A stretch of DNA of 64,000 bases from Rhodobacteraceae bacterium Alg231-30 (GTDB taxonomy: Bacteria > Pseudomonadota > Alphaproteobacteria > Rhodobacterales > Rhodobacteraceae): the NCBI GenBank assembly GCA_900143615.1, contig FREU01000001.1:520767-584766 (forward strand), in the 5' to 3' direction. The notes under the pieces are model-generated. The model searched no databases, was not told the DNA's origin, and saw nothing but the letters and a program-made list of their open reading frames with translations. Each line of letters opens with the position of its first letter. The stretch's first letter is position 1. The position numbers and the translations under genes were made by a program. This document shows positions 8,572 to 18,053 of this stretch, piece after piece.

Positions 8572-8931
8572 ATGAAATTCACAGAAGAACACGAATGGCT
8601 GCGCGTCGAAGACGATCTGGTTGTTGTGGGCATCACCGAGCACGCCAGCGAGCAATTGGGCGATGTGGTGTTTGTGGAACTGCCCGACACCGGCACAGAA
8701 GTCACCAAAGACGAAGAAGTCTGTGTGATTGAAAGTGTGAAAGCTGCTTCGGACATTCTGTCTCCGATTGATGGTGAGATCGTTGAAGTGAACGAAGCGC
8801 TGGTCGATGAGCCGGGCAAAGTGAATGACGATCCAATTGGCGATGCTTGGTTCTTTAAGATCAAGCCAGCAGACCTGAGCCAGATGGACGACTACATGGA
8901 CGAAGCCGCGTACAAAAAGTTCATCGGCTAA
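8572..8931 (+). CDS. gcvH: Glycine cleavage system H protein
   Basis: This 119-residue lipoyl carrier shuttles the aminomethyl intermediate between the P, T and L proteins. The lipoylation site is Lys57 in the ESVKAAS motif, and the sequence starts with the usual KFTEEHEWL. Length is normal. It follows gcvT closely and should be co-transcribed under the glycine riboswitch. A terminator-like hairpin lies downstream before gcvP. Confidence 0.97.
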   Translation: MKFTEEHEWLRVEDDLVVVGITEHASEQLGDVVFVELPDTGTEVTKDEEVCVIESVKAASDILSPIDGEIVEVNEALVDEPGKVNDDPIGDAWFFKIKPADLSQMDDYMDEAAYKKFIG

Positions 8932-9075
8932 GCAGTTGCGGGCGTGCCGTGATCGGCGCGCCGTAAATTGCAAGACCATTTGGTCAAGAGCCACGCGGTC
9001 GCGTGCATAGAGAGATTTTGCCTATTTCCGGCTTGGGTCGGGCATGGGTTGCGCCTGAAACAAGGGCTTTGCCTG

Positions 9076-9112
9076 CTTCCAAACCGCATTCTGCGCCCTT
9101 GGAAGGTTTTTT
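9076..9112 (+). terminator. Terminator-like hairpin between gcvH and gcvP
   Basis: CTTCCAA (9076-9082) pairs with TTGGAAG (9099-9105), with an inner CGCA/TGCG stem (9085-9088 with 9092-9095), followed by G and six T. It lies in the 235-bp gcvH-gcvP gap, 55 bp before the gcvP start, and could reduce readthrough into gcvP. Confidence 0.6.
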
Positions 9113-9166
9113 GAATTTGCCTGTGGTTGGCTTTGTTTGCCGCCGCTGATCGAAAAGGAGGATCTC

Positions 9167-12016
9167 ATGCCTTTTGAGCCGACTGACTATCTGCCGTATG
9201 ATTTTGCCAACCGCCGCCACATCGGACCATCTCCCGATGAGATGGCCGCGATGCTTGAGGTTGTTGGGGCCAGCGACCTTGAAGACCTGATGCAGCAAAC
9301 CCTGCCGGACAGTATCCGCCAGAAAGAGCCTCTGGACTTTGGACGTCCTTTCTCCGAGCGCGAAATGATGCGTCACATGCGCGAAGTGGCAGCCAAGAAC
9401 AAAGTGCTGACCAGCCTGATCGGCCAAGGCTATTACGGCACGGTGACGCCGCCAGCGATTCAGCGCAACATTCTGGAAAATCCGGCTTGGTACACGGCCT
9501 ATACGCCCTATCAGCCCGAGATTTCCCAAGGCCGCTTAGAAGCATTGTTGAACTTTCAAACCATGGTCAGCGATCTGACCGGTCTTGAGATTGCCAACGC
9601 CTCTCTGTTGGACGAAGCAACCGCCTGTGCCGAAGCGATGACAATGGCGCAGCGTGTGTCAAAATCCAAAGCAAAGGCGTTTTTTGTTGATGAGAACTGC
9701 CACCCGCAAAACATCGCCTTGATCCAGACCCGCGCCGCGCCGTTGGATATTGAAGTTATCGTCGGCAATCCCGACGACCTTGAGGCCGACAAAGTATATG
9801 GCGCGTTGTTCCAGTACCCTGGCACCTACGGCCACCTGCGTGATTTTACTGCCGAGATGGACAAGCTGCACGCCGCCAAAGCGATTGGCGTTGTTGCGGC
9901 GGATCCGCTGGCTTTGACCCTGCTCAAAGAGCCTGGCGCTATGGGCGCTGATATCGCCGTTGGCAGCACGCAACGCTTTGGTGTGCCTGTGGGTTATGGT
10001 GGTCCACACGCGGCCTATATGGCCACCAAAGACGCTTATAAGCGCGCGATGCCGGGACGTTTGGTGGGTGTCTCCGTGGACAGCCACGGCAACCGCGCCT
10101 ACCGTCTGTCGCTACAAACCCGCGAACAGCATATTCGCCGTGAAAAGGCGACATCTAACGTTTGTACCGCGCAGGCTTTGTTGGCCGTCATGGCCTCGAT
10201 GTATGCAGTGTTTCATGGTCCCAAAGGCCTGAAGGCGATTGCGCAACGTATTCACCGCAAGACTGTACGTTTGGCCAAAGGCCTGCAGGATGCGGGCTTT
10301 AAGGTTGAGCCTGACACCTTTTTTGACACCATCACAGTGGATGTGGGGTTGTTGCAGCGCGGCGTGTTGCAGCATGCGGTTCAAGAAGGCATTAACCTGC
10401 GTAAAGTGGGCAAGACAAAGGTTGGCATTTCGCTGGACGAGGCCTCGCGCCCGCAAACTGTGGAAGCGGTTTGGCGTGCCTTTGGTATTGAACGCCGCGA
10501 CGATGATTTCGCGCCCGAGTACCAAATGCCCGAAGAGCTGGTGCGTGAGAGCGGCTATCTGAGCCATCCTATTTTCCACATGAACCGCGCCGAGACCGAG
10601 ATGATGCGCTATATGCGCCGTCTTGCGGATCGTGATCTGGCGCTGGACCGCGCGATGATCCCTCTGGGATCTTGCACTATGAAGCTAAATGCGGCCGTGG
10701 AAATGATGCCGGTGAGTTGGCGTGAATTCTCGCTGATGCATCCCTTTGCGCCCAAGGATCAGGCGGAAGGCTATCAAATTCTGATCGACGATCTCAGCGA
10801 CAAGCTGTGTCAGGTCACAGGCTATGATGCGATTTCTATGCAGCCGAACTCAGGCGCGCAGGGTGAATATGCGGGTCTTTTGACAATCGCAGCCTATCAC
10901 CGCTCAAAGGGGGAAGGTCACCGCAACGTCTGTCTGATCCCGATGAGCGCACATGGCACCAATCCGGCGTCGGCACAGATGGTGGGCTGGAAAGTTGTAC
11001 CGGTGAAATCGGCAGACAATGGCGACATTGATTTGGACGATTTCCGCGCCAAAGCCGAGAAGCACAAAGACGAGCTTGCCGGTTGCATGATCACCTATCC
11101 GTCGACCCATGGCGTGTTTGAAAAAACCGTGCATGAGGTCTGTGGCATCACCCATGAATTTGGGGGGCAGGTCTATATCGACGGCGCCAATATGAACGCC
11201 ATGGTGGGTCTGTCTCGTCCCGGCGATCTGGGTGGGGATGTGAGCCACCTTAATCTGCACAAAACCTTCTGCATTCCGCATGGCGGCGGCGGCCCCGGCA
11301 TGGGTCCGATTGGCGTTAAAGAGCATCTGACTCCGTTCTTGCCAGGCCATCCGGAAACCGGCGGAACCGAAGGTCCTGTTTCGGCAGCCCCCTTTGGGTC
11401 ACCATCACTGCTCCCGATCAGCTGGGCATATGTGCTGTTGATGGGTGGCGAGGGGCTCACGCAAGCGACGCGCGTGGCGATTTTGAATGCCAATTACATC
11501 GCCAAACGTCTCGAAGGGGCGTTTGATGTGCTTTACAAAGGCCCAACAGGGCGCGTGGCACATGAATGCATTCTGGACACACGCCCGTTTGCCGACAGTG
11601 CGGATATCAGCGTTGATGATATCGCCAAACGTCTGATCGATAACGGATTTCACGCACCAACCATGAGCTGGCCAGTGGCCGGAACCTTGATGGTGGAACC
11701 CACGGAGTCTGAAACCAAGGCTGAGCTGGATCGCTTCTGCGATGCGATGCTGGCGATCCGAGATGAGATCCGTGATATTGAGGACGGCAAGATAGACGGG
11801 GCGGTGAACCCGCTGAAGATGGCGCCGCACACGATGGAAGATCTAGTCAAAGATTGGGACCGTCCCTATTCCCGCGAACAAGGCTGTTTCCCGCCCGGTG
11901 CGTTCCGTGTCGACAAATACTGGCCGCCCGTTAACCGTGTGGACAACGCTTGGGGGGATCGTCATCTGGTATGCACATGCCCGCCCATGGAAGACTATGC
12001 CGAAGCGGCTGAATAA
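9167..12016 (+). CDS. gcvP: Glycine dehydrogenase (decarboxylating), P protein
   Basis: This 949-residue PLP enzyme decarboxylates glycine and loads the aminomethyl group on GcvH. It is a single-chain P protein in which the N-terminal (GcvPA-like) and C-terminal (GcvPB-like) halves are fused. The PLP lysine is Lys699 in [18 protein letters not shown], and the N-terminal RHIGPS segment is typical. Start ATG 9167 has an AAGGAGG site 5 nt upstream, far better than the earlier in-frame codon at 9137. The dihydrolipoamide dehydrogenase (L protein) is not in the window. Confidence 0.97.
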   Translation: MPFEPTDYLPYDFANRRHIGPSPDEMAAMLEVVGASDLEDLMQQTLPDSIRQKEPLDFGRPFSEREMMRHMREVAAKNKVLTSLIGQGYYGTVTPPAIQRNILENPAWYTAYTPYQPEISQGRLEALLNFQTMVSDLTGLEIANASLLDEATACAEAMTMAQRVSKSKAKAFFVDENCHPQNIALIQTRAAPLDIEVIVGNPDDLEADKVYGALFQYPGTYGHLRDFTAEMDKLHAAKAIGVVAADPLALTLLKEPGAMGADIAVGSTQRFGVPVGYGGPHAAYMATKDAYKRAMPGRLVGVSVDSHGNRAYRLSLQTREQHIRREKATSNVCTAQALLAVMASMYAVFHGPKGLKAIAQRIHRKTVRLAKGLQDAGFKVEPDTFFDTITVDVGLLQRGVLQHAVQEGINLRKVGKTKVGISLDEASRPQTVEAVWRAFGIERRDDDFAPEYQMPEELVRESGYLSHPIFHMNRAETEMMRYMRRLADRDLALDRAMIPLGSCTMKLNAAVEMMPVSWREFSLMHPFAPKDQAEGYQILIDDLSDKLCQVTGYDAISMQPNSGAQGEYAGLLTIAAYHRSKGEGHRNVCLIPMSAHGTNPASAQMVGWKVVPVKSADNGDIDLDDFRAKAEKHKDELAGCMITYPSTHGVFEKTVHEVCGITHEFGGQVYIDGANMNAMVGLSRPGDLGGDVSHLNLHKTFCIPHGGGGPGMGPIGVKEHLTPFLPGHPETGGTEGPVSAAPFGSPSLLPISWAYVLLMGGEGLTQATRVAILNANYIAKRLEGAFDVLYKGPTGRVAHECILDTRPFADSADISVDDIAKRLIDNGFHAPTMSWPVAGTLMVEPTESETKAELDRFCDAMLAIRDEIRDIEDGKIDGAVNPLKMAPHTMEDLVKDWDRPYSREQGCFPPGAFRVDKYWPPVNRVDNAWGDRHLVCTCPPMEDYAEAAE

Positions 12017-12017
12017 A

Positions 12018-12160
12018 GGGGCGCTGCCCCTCTGACTACCGTTGGTGGTCATTCACCCCGAGGTATTTGGCGCACCAAAAAGTCTGGCGTAGCAAGCTGC
12101 TTTTTGGTGCTGAAAATACCTCGGGGGGACCTCGGCTTGCCGAGGTGGGGGCTGGCCCCC
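12018..12160 (+). repeat. Dispersed intergenic repeat, copy B, with a head-to-head second core
   Basis: The forward core (12100-12126) is followed by an ACCTCGG/CCGAGGT hairpin (12129-12146) and a GGGGG/CCCCC hairpin (12147-12160). An inverted second core at 12056-12082 pairs with the forward core over 27 positions with three mismatches around a 17-nt loop, and a GGGGC/GCCCC hairpin sits at 12018-12030. The element fills the gap between the convergent gcvP and ABC permease genes and could act as a two-way terminator. Confidence 0.8.
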
Positions 12161-12190
12161 TTAGCCTCCTGTTTTTGGAGGCCCGTTATT

Positions 12191-14716
12191 TCAGTCTCTG
12201 GCGCGCAAAATGCGGGCGGGGCGAGTTTTGAGGGCGGGCAGTGAGAAAGCAAGGCTTGCCATCAAGTTTGTCATCAATCCTGCCATGACGATTGCGATCG
12301 CATTTCGCCAGACAATCACAAAGTCGCTTTCCATAACAAAAACCATGACCGCCCAAGCGCCGGAGATGCCAACGGCAAGCGCAATTAGCCCTGCGGTGAC
12401 GCCGAGAAGCGCTGCACGTAGGGCGAAGCTGGCGAGGATTTGGGACCGCAGCGCGCCAAGTGTTTTGAGGATTGCGGCTTCGTGAATACGGGTCTGCTGT
12501 CCGGCGGCTGCGGCGCCGATGATCACCAAAAGACCCGTCAGTAAAATTGCGCTTGCGCCGTAGGTGGTTGCGTTGGCCAATTGCGCCACCAGATCGGAGA
12601 CACGCCCGACGGCTTCGCGGATATGGATGGCCGTGATGTTTGGATAGGTCGCTGACAGGTCTCGTAGAATATCAGCTTCGGCATCCTCAGAGGCATAGAC
12701 CGTGGAGATGAAAGTATGCGGCGCGCCTGCGAGGGTGGCGGGGGGCATGGCGATGACAAACCCCATTCCGGCGGTGGAAAAGTCGACTTCCCGAAAGCTG
12801 GTTACGGTGGCGGTGATGTCGCGGCCAAGCACATTGACGGTCATTGTGTCGCCAAGCTTGAGCCCCATCTCAAGCGCTTCTTCATCAGCAAAGCTGATTT
12901 GAGGCGCGCCATCATAGCCGTCAGGCCACCACTCCCCTGCGGTGAGCGTGGTATTGTCGGGCTGCGTGTCAGAATAGGTGATGCCACGGTCGCCGCGAAT
13001 GACCCAGTGATCGCCTGCAACTTCGCGCGCAGGGCTGCCGTTGATGCGGGTGATCACTCCGCGCAGCATCGGGGCGCTCTCGATTTTGGAAACTGCGGAG
13101 TTTGCATTCAACTTGTCCAAAAATTCGGGCATCTGGTCGCGTTGGATATCCACGAAGAAGAAAGACGGCGCCACCTCGGGCAAGTCATTGGCGATGGCGT
13201 TGCGCAGATTGCCATCAACCTGTCCCACTGTTGCAAGCACCGCGAGGCCCAGCCCAAGCGAGAGTACCACAGGGGTGGTTGCTTCGCCGGAGCGGCCAAT
13301 GGCGCGCAGTGCCCAGGTGATTGGCGCAGCGCCGCTTGTGCGTTTGGCTAAGGCTTTTACAAGCAATCTCAGCAGGAATGCGGCCAGAGACAGTAGCGCC
13401 ATCGCAGCGACGGTTCCAGCGGCGAACCACAAGGTGAGCCTTGCTGAGCCAGACAGAAAGGCAGCAGAGCCGATCAGGGCAGAAAGCAATGCAGCGGACC
13501 CGAGAAGATATTTGGGAGCAGGCAAGTGGTGGCGTGCGCCCAAGGCGTCGCGGAATAAGGTTGACGGGCGCACATCCTCTATGCGTGCCAGTGGCCAGAG
13601 GGTGAACAGGGCTGCCGCCAAGGCACCATAGAGGGCGGCCTCAGCGAGCTGGATTGGGTAAAGGGTGAAAACTGCGGGAAATGGCAGGACTGACAGGATG
13701 AGCGGGGCGAGGAGGATCGGGAGGAGTGCACCAAGCAAGAGCCCCGCAGTAATACCAATGGCTGCCACTGCGCCGATTTGTAGAAAGTAGGTCGCAAAGA
13801 TGGTGCGTCGCGTGGCGCCAAGGCTGCGCAGGATTGCGATGGCTTCGGTTTTGCGCGCCAGATAGGCGCGAATGGCTGTGGACACGCCGACGCCACCAAC
13901 GGCCAGTCCTGCGAGGCCAACAAGGATCAGGAAAGCGCCGAAGCGGTCAACAAAACGGCTTAGGCCCGGTGCGCCGTTGCGGCTGTCGCGCCAGCGCAGG
14001 CCGGTGCTTTCAAATTGGTCGCGGGCGTCTTGGGAGAGCTGTGTGAGGTCCGCACCATCAGGAAAAGTCACGCGGTAGTGCGAGGTGAACAATGTGCCGG
14101 GCGCGAGCAGTCCCGAGTTTGCAAGCCCTTCGGTTGTCACGATGAGACGTGGCGCAAGGCCAAAGCCACCCGAGCTGTCGGGCTCGCGCAAAAGCTGGGC
14201 CATGAAGACAAAATCCTGCTCACCGAGGCGAAAGATGTCTCCGGGGGTCAGCTCCAGCCGATCCGCCAGAAGCGGCTGCATCACAGCACCAGGCAGGTTG
14301 TTTTCTCCAGCCAAAGCTTGGGGCAAGGAGATGTCGGGCGACAAAAGAGTGGTGCCGATTAGCGGGTAAGCGGTGTCGACGGCTTTGACTTGTGCAAGGG
14401 CGCGGTCGGTTTCGCCGTCGCGTGTGACCACGGCCATGGAGCGGAAGTCGACAATCTCAGAGACTGCGACCGCGTTAAGCGCCATCCAGTCGCGTTCGGC
14501 CTCGCTGGCGAAGCGGTAGGTGAAGCTGAGTTCCGCATCACCGCCCAAAAGGGCCGCACCTTCGGCGGACAGCCCGGCCTCGATTGCGGCGCGCACCGAG
14601 CCTATGGCGGCGATGGTGGCCACGCCCAGCATGAGGCAGGCGAGAAACACGCTAAAGCCGCGCAATCCCCCGCGGATATCCCGCCGCGCAAGGCGGGCGG
14701 CTTGGCGCAGACTCAT
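12191..14716 (-). CDS. ABC transporter permease, FtsX/MacB family (YbbP-like)
   Basis: This 841-residue inner-membrane protein has the architecture of YbbP-type permeases: an N-terminal transmembrane helix (FSVFLACLMLGVATIAAI), a large periplasmic region, an FtsX-type three-helix block near residues 250-370, further helices, a second periplasmic domain and a C-terminal FtsX block. The start at 14716 makes an ATGA overlap with the ATPase gene, so translation is coupled. Such type VII/mechanotransmission ABC systems move or extract envelope molecules rather than import solutes; YbbAP is often linked to a TesA-like esterase, which here is divergently adjacent. The substrate is unknown. Confidence 0.88.
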   Translation of the reverse strand: MSLRQAARLARRDIRGGLRGFSVFLACLMLGVATIAAIGSVRAAIEAGLSAEGAALLGGDAELSFTYRFASEAERDWMALNAVAVSEIVDFRSMAVVTRDGETDRALAQVKAVDTAYPLIGTTLLSPDISLPQALAGENNLPGAVMQPLLADRLELTPGDIFRLGEQDFVFMAQLLREPDSSGGFGLAPRLIVTTEGLANSGLLAPGTLFTSHYRVTFPDGADLTQLSQDARDQFESTGLRWRDSRNGAPGLSRFVDRFGAFLILVGLAGLAVGGVGVSTAIRAYLARKTEAIAILRSLGATRRTIFATYFLQIGAVAAIGITAGLLLGALLPILLAPLILSVLPFPAVFTLYPIQLAEAALYGALAAALFTLWPLARIEDVRPSTLFRDALGARHHLPAPKYLLGSAALLSALIGSAAFLSGSARLTLWFAAGTVAAMALLSLAAFLLRLLVKALAKRTSGAAPITWALRAIGRSGEATTPVVLSLGLGLAVLATVGQVDGNLRNAIANDLPEVAPSFFFVDIQRDQMPEFLDKLNANSAVSKIESAPMLRGVITRINGSPAREVAGDHWVIRGDRGITYSDTQPDNTTLTAGEWWPDGYDGAPQISFADEEALEMGLKLGDTMTVNVLGRDITATVTSFREVDFSTAGMGFVIAMPPATLAGAPHTFISTVYASEDAEADILRDLSATYPNITAIHIREAVGRVSDLVAQLANATTYGASAILLTGLLVIIGAAAAGQQTRIHEAAILKTLGALRSQILASFALRAALLGVTAGLIALAVGISGAWAVMVFVMESDFVIVWRNAIAIVMAGLMTNLMASLAFSLPALKTRPARILRARD

Positions 14717-15399
14717 GTGGGGCTCTCCGCATCTTGCGCGATTGTGCCATCGCGCAGACGGATGACGCGGCTGCATCGTTCTGCCAGTGCGTTGGAATGG
14801 GTGACCAGCACCAGCGTGGTGCCGCGTTGTGCATGGAGGTCAAACAGCAAATCCATGATCAGCGTGCCGGTGGTTTGATCAAGGTTTCCAGTTGGCTCAT
14901 CCGCCAGCAGGATCTGCGGTGCGGGGGCCGAGGCGCGGGCGAGGGCGACACGCTGCTGCTCGCCACCGGAGAGCTGATTGGGATAGTGGTCAGCGCGATG
15001 GGATAGACCAACGGCGTCAAGTTCGGCAGCTGCGCGCGCCATGGCATCGCGGTGCCCTGCCAGTTCCAGCGGAGTTGCGACGTTCTCAAGTGCGGTCATC
15101 GTCGGGATCAGGTGAAAGTTCTGAAACACGATGCCCATGTTGGCGCGGCGAAAGCGGGCAAGGTCATCCTCGCTCATCGTTGAGAGATCATGCTCCAGCG
15201 CCGTGATCTGGCCGCCTGTGGCGCGTTCTAAGCCGCCCATGACCATCAAAAGAGACGATTTGCCCGAGCCTGAGGGGCCAACAAGGGCCAAGGTCTCGCC
15301 TTTGTGAACATCAAATGAAATGCCGCGCAGAATTTCGATGCGTCCGGCATTGCCATCCAGCGCCAAAGCGGCATCATTCAGGGAAAGAACAGTTGTCAT
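14713..15399 (-). CDS. ABC transporter ATP-binding protein (YbbA/LolD-like)
   Basis: This 228-residue ATPase partners with the permease that overlaps its stop codon by 4 bp. Visible motifs are Walker A GPSGSGKSS, signature LSGGEQQRVALARA, Walker B ILLADEPTGNLD and the switch His in VTHSN. The DEPTGNLD form and short length are typical of the MacB/LolD/YbbA group. It is transcribed divergently from the esterase gene; the two start codons are only 14 bp apart, so their promoters must overlap the genes or each other. Confidence 0.92.
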   Translation of the reverse strand: MTTVLSLNDAALALDGNAGRIEILRGISFDVHKGETLALVGPSGSGKSSLLMVMGGLERATGGQITALEHDLSTMSEDDLARFRRANMGIVFQNFHLIPTMTALENVATPLELAGHRDAMARAAAELDAVGLSHRADHYPNQLSGGEQQRVALARASAPAPQILLADEPTGNLDQTTGTLIMDLLFDLHAQRGTTLVLVTHSNALAERCSRVIRLRDGTIAQDAESPT

Positions 15400-15413
15400 T
15401 AGGAGGTCACCTG

Positions 15414-16076
15414 TTGGAACGGGTCACTAAACTATATCGACAGATTAAAACATTCAGCAAGGCGCTGTTTTTCAGCGTTTTTGTCACGTTGCCGTTGCGA
15501 GCCGAGCCGGTTGTGGTCGCGGCACTGGGCGATAGTCTGACACATGGCTACGGTTTGGCGCTTGAGGACGGGTTTGTGCCCCAGCTTGAGGCTTGGCTGC
15601 GCGCGCAAGGCCATGATGTGATCCTGCGCAATGCAGGGGTGTCCGGTGACACAACACAGGGCGGGTTGGCGCGGGTTGACTGGACGCTGGACTCTGAGGT
15701 TGAGGCGATGATTGTCGCATTGGGGGGCAATGACATGTTGCGCGGCATTGATCCGGCGGTCAGCCATGCCAACCTTGCCGGCATTCTTAAGGCCGCGCAG
15801 GCGAAGAATGTTGAGGTCCTGCTTGTCGGCATGAGTGCACCTTTGAACTATGGGGCTGACTATAAGACGGCATTTGAGGCGATGTATGTCTCTCTTGCTC
15901 AGGACTACGATGTTGCGCTGGCACCGGATTTCTTTGAGGGCTTGCAAAGCGTGGCACCCAATGAGTTGGGGCGGGTTATGCAAGGGGATGGCATTCATCC
16001 TAACAGGGAAGGTGTGACGCTGATTGTCGCGGCGCTGGGTCCGTATGTTGCGGATTTGGTGGCACAGGCGCAGTAG
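15414..16076 (+). CDS. tesA: TesA-like SGNH-family esterase/lysophospholipase
   Basis: This 220-residue SGNH hydrolase has block I GDSLTHG (nucleophile Ser41), block III GGNDMLRG and block V DGIHPNREG with the catalytic Asp and His. The family hydrolyses acyl-CoA, lysophospholipid and aryl ester bonds. The best start is TTG 15414, with a strong AGGAGGT site 6 nt upstream. It gives a 30-residue signal peptide ending LRA, so the enzyme should be periplasmic. A longer in-frame reading would run deep into the divergent ATPase gene. Pairing with a YbbAP-type exporter is a recurrent arrangement. Confidence 0.9.
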   Translation: MERVTKLYRQIKTFSKALFFSVFVTLPLRAEPVVVAALGDSLTHGYGLALEDGFVPQLEAWLRAQGHDVILRNAGVSGDTTQGGLARVDWTLDSEVEAMIVALGGNDMLRGIDPAVSHANLAGILKAAQAKNVEVLLVGMSAPLNYGADYKTAFEAMYVSLAQDYDVALAPDFFEGLQSVAPNELGRVMQGDGIHPNREGVTLIVAALGPYVADLVAQAQ

Positions 16077-16112
16077 GTGCGTTTGGCCGGAATGAATGTG
16101 CTTGGCTGAAAC

Positions 16113-16136
16113 AAAAAACGCGCCTGATTTGGCGCG
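16113..16136 (-). terminator. Rho-independent terminator of the cold-shock gene
   Basis: On the minus strand CGCGCC (16136-16131) and GGCGCG (16124-16119) form a hairpin with a 6-nt loop, followed by six T (16118-16113). A second GC-rich dyad without a T-run lies at 16163-16183. Both lie downstream of the cspA-like stop at 16196. Confidence 0.7.
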
Positions 16137-16195
16137 GATTGGGATAGGTGTTTTAGGGCAGTCGGGGCCCTAATAAGGCCCCGGCTTAATCTGAG

Positions 16196-16402
16196 TTAGA
16201 GTAGCGCGAGATCTACTGCGCTTTCACGGCCATCGCGGCCGGGCTGCATTTCGTAGCTGACTTTCTGGTTGTCAGCGAGGCCTGTGAGGCCGGAACGTTC
16301 TACAGCTGAAATATGTACAAAAACGTCATTTCCGCCATCATCAGGCGCAATAAAACCAAAACCTTTAGTGGTGTTAAACCACTTGACGGTGCCCGTAGCC
16401 AT
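16196..16402 (-). CDS. cspA: Cold-shock protein, CspA family
   Basis: This 68-residue single cold-shock domain protein binds single-stranded nucleic acid and acts as an RNA chaperone. RNP1 is KGFGFIAP and RNP2 is DVFVHISAVE. The length matches the family. It has a long leader to the next gene (about 310 bp), which fits the usual long 5' UTR of cold-inducible csp genes, although no specific element was recognised. Several csp paralogues are usual, so cspA is a family label. Confidence 0.93.
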   Translation of the reverse strand: MATGTVKWFNTTKGFGFIAPDDGGNDVFVHISAVERSGLTGLADNQKVSYEMQPGRDGRESAVDLALL

Positions 16403-16714
16403 CGTCTCTCTCCTGTTTACTTTCTGCCCGCGACATGCGGCAGCACGGCTTCGTCACTTATCGAAAGACTGAGCCGGTAGCAGCAGGTGGTCGATAATAG
16501 AAACTTCGCAATTTCCATCTGACCGCCTCCAGCGCGCATTTCAAGAAAATTCTGCCACAGATTGCATGTTTGATGTGATTTTCGTGATGAATTCATGAGC
16601 GTTTTCAATATCTGTCGTATTTTTGGTGATTGAATTCTTTTTACCAGTTGATAAAAAAATGGACCTGTGCCAGCCTCAATGCAATAGCCAAAACAAGGTG
16701 TATGGGGAGGGAAC
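16403..16714. other. 312-bp divergent intergenic region between cspA and preT
   Basis: This region must hold promoters for both the cold-shock gene and the pyrimidine catabolic operon. It is AT-rich around 16540-16660. I see no TGACC-N4-GGTCA operator here, unlike the region at 20.9 kb, and no supported ORF; a 108-codon minus-strand ORF crosses it but has no family resemblance. Confidence 0.6.
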
Positions 16715-18037
16715 ATGTCCAACACACCGTTCAGCGAAGGCATTGCAGCGGGACGTTTGAAGCCTGAAGCGCTTGCCGAGAACTTTGGGGATTTGCATCC
16801 CCGTCTTGACGATCACGAAGCGCTTGTCGCTGCGGATCGTTGTTATTTCTGCCATGACGCGCCGTGTATGACGGCCTGTCCGACAGACATCGACATTCCA
16901 CTGTTTATTCGCCAGATCGCGACAGGAACGCCAGAGGCGGCCGCACGCACGATTTTCTCGCAGAATATTCTGGGAGGGATGTGCGCGCGGGTTTGTCCGA
17001 CCGAGACACTTTGCGAAGAAGTCTGCGTTCGTGAAACCGCCGAAGGTAAGCCGGTTGAAATCGGTCGCCTGCAGCGTTTTGCGACAGACACTTTGGTTGA
17101 TACTGGCGTGCATCCGTTTGAACGTGATGCGGCGACCGGCAAGAAGATCGCCGTTGTTGGCGCGGGGCCTGCGGGTCTGTCTGCAGCGCACAGGCTGGCG
17201 GGATATGGCCATGACGTGACGGTGTTTGATGCACGCGCCAAAGCGGGTGGCCTGAACGAATTCGGGATCGCAGCGTATAAGTCGGTCGATAGCTTTGCAG
17301 AGCGTGAAGTGGATTGGCTGCTCAAGATTGGTGGCATTACCGTTGAGACCGGCAAATCGCTGGGCGATGGCATTACACTTGATGGATTGAAAGCCGAATT
17401 TGACGCAGTGTTCCTTGGTATTGGTCTTGGTGGTGTGAATGCGTTGGGCCTTGAAGGCGAAGACAAAGCCGGTATCGAGGCAGCCACGGATTTCATCGCG
17501 GATTTGCGTCAGGCAGACGATCTGGCGAAATTGCCGATTGGGCGCGACGTTGTTGTCATCGGCGGTGGTATGACGGCTGTGGATGCGGCGGTGCAGGCCA
17601 AATTGCTGGGCGCGCTGAATGTGTCGCTGGTTTATCGTCGTGGCAAAGACCGTATGAATGCGTCGGTGTTTGAACAAGATCTGGCGACCTCCAAAGGCGT
17701 GCACATCATCACCAATGCGTCCCCCAAAGCAGTGATTGGCAATGGGGCGGTACGCGAGATCGAGTTTGAATATACCGACGATGATCTGAACCCTACCGGC
17801 CAGACTGTGCGGTTGGCGGCGGATCAGGTGTTCAAGGCAATTGGTCAGACGTTGCAAGGTAGCGATCTGCCTGAACTTGAGTGGGGCAAGATCAAAGTCG
17901 ATGACACCGGACGCTCCAGCGTGGATGGCGTTTGGGCTGGGGGCGATTGTGCCACTGGTGGCGACGATCTGACCGTGACGGCAGTGGCGGAAGGCCGCGA
18001 TGCTGCTGAAGATATTCACGCCACGTTGATGGCGTAA
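16715..18037 (+). CDS. preT: NAD-dependent dihydropyrimidine dehydrogenase subunit PreT
   Basis: This 440-residue flavoprotein supplies electrons from NAD(P)H for reduction of uracil or thymine in the first step of reductive pyrimidine catabolism. The N-terminal Fe-S region has C43-x2-C46-x4-C51-x3-C55, and a second Cys cluster lies in GGMCARVCPTETLCEEVC. FAD binding is at VVGAGPAGLSAA and NAD(P) binding at VVIGGGMTAVDAA. It resembles the glutamate synthase small subunit, but the pairing with preA 16 bp downstream settles the role. ATG 16715 has a GGGGAGGG ribosome site. Confidence 0.93.
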   Translation: MSNTPFSEGIAAGRLKPEALAENFGDLHPRLDDHEALVAADRCYFCHDAPCMTACPTDIDIPLFIRQIATGTPEAAARTIFSQNILGGMCARVCPTETLCEEVCVRETAEGKPVEIGRLQRFATDTLVDTGVHPFERDAATGKKIAVVGAGPAGLSAAHRLAGYGHDVTVFDARAKAGGLNEFGIAAYKSVDSFAEREVDWLLKIGGITVETGKSLGDGITLDGLKAEFDAVFLGIGLGGVNALGLEGEDKAGIEAATDFIADLRQADDLAKLPIGRDVVVIGGGMTAVDAAVQAKLLGALNVSLVYRRGKDRMNASVFEQDLATSKGVHIITNASPKAVIGNGAVREIEFEYTDDDLNPTGQTVRLAADQVFKAIGQTLQGSDLPELEWGKIKVDDTGRSSVDGVWAGGDCATGGDDLTVTAVAEGRDAAEDIHATLMA

Positions 18038-18053
18038 GAAGGGAGATAAGCAC

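Noticed and set aside
16163..16183. GC-rich dyad downstream of cspA as a terminator
   Set aside because: It lacks a T-run on either strand; the neighbouring hairpin at 16113-16136 with T6 is the better terminator.
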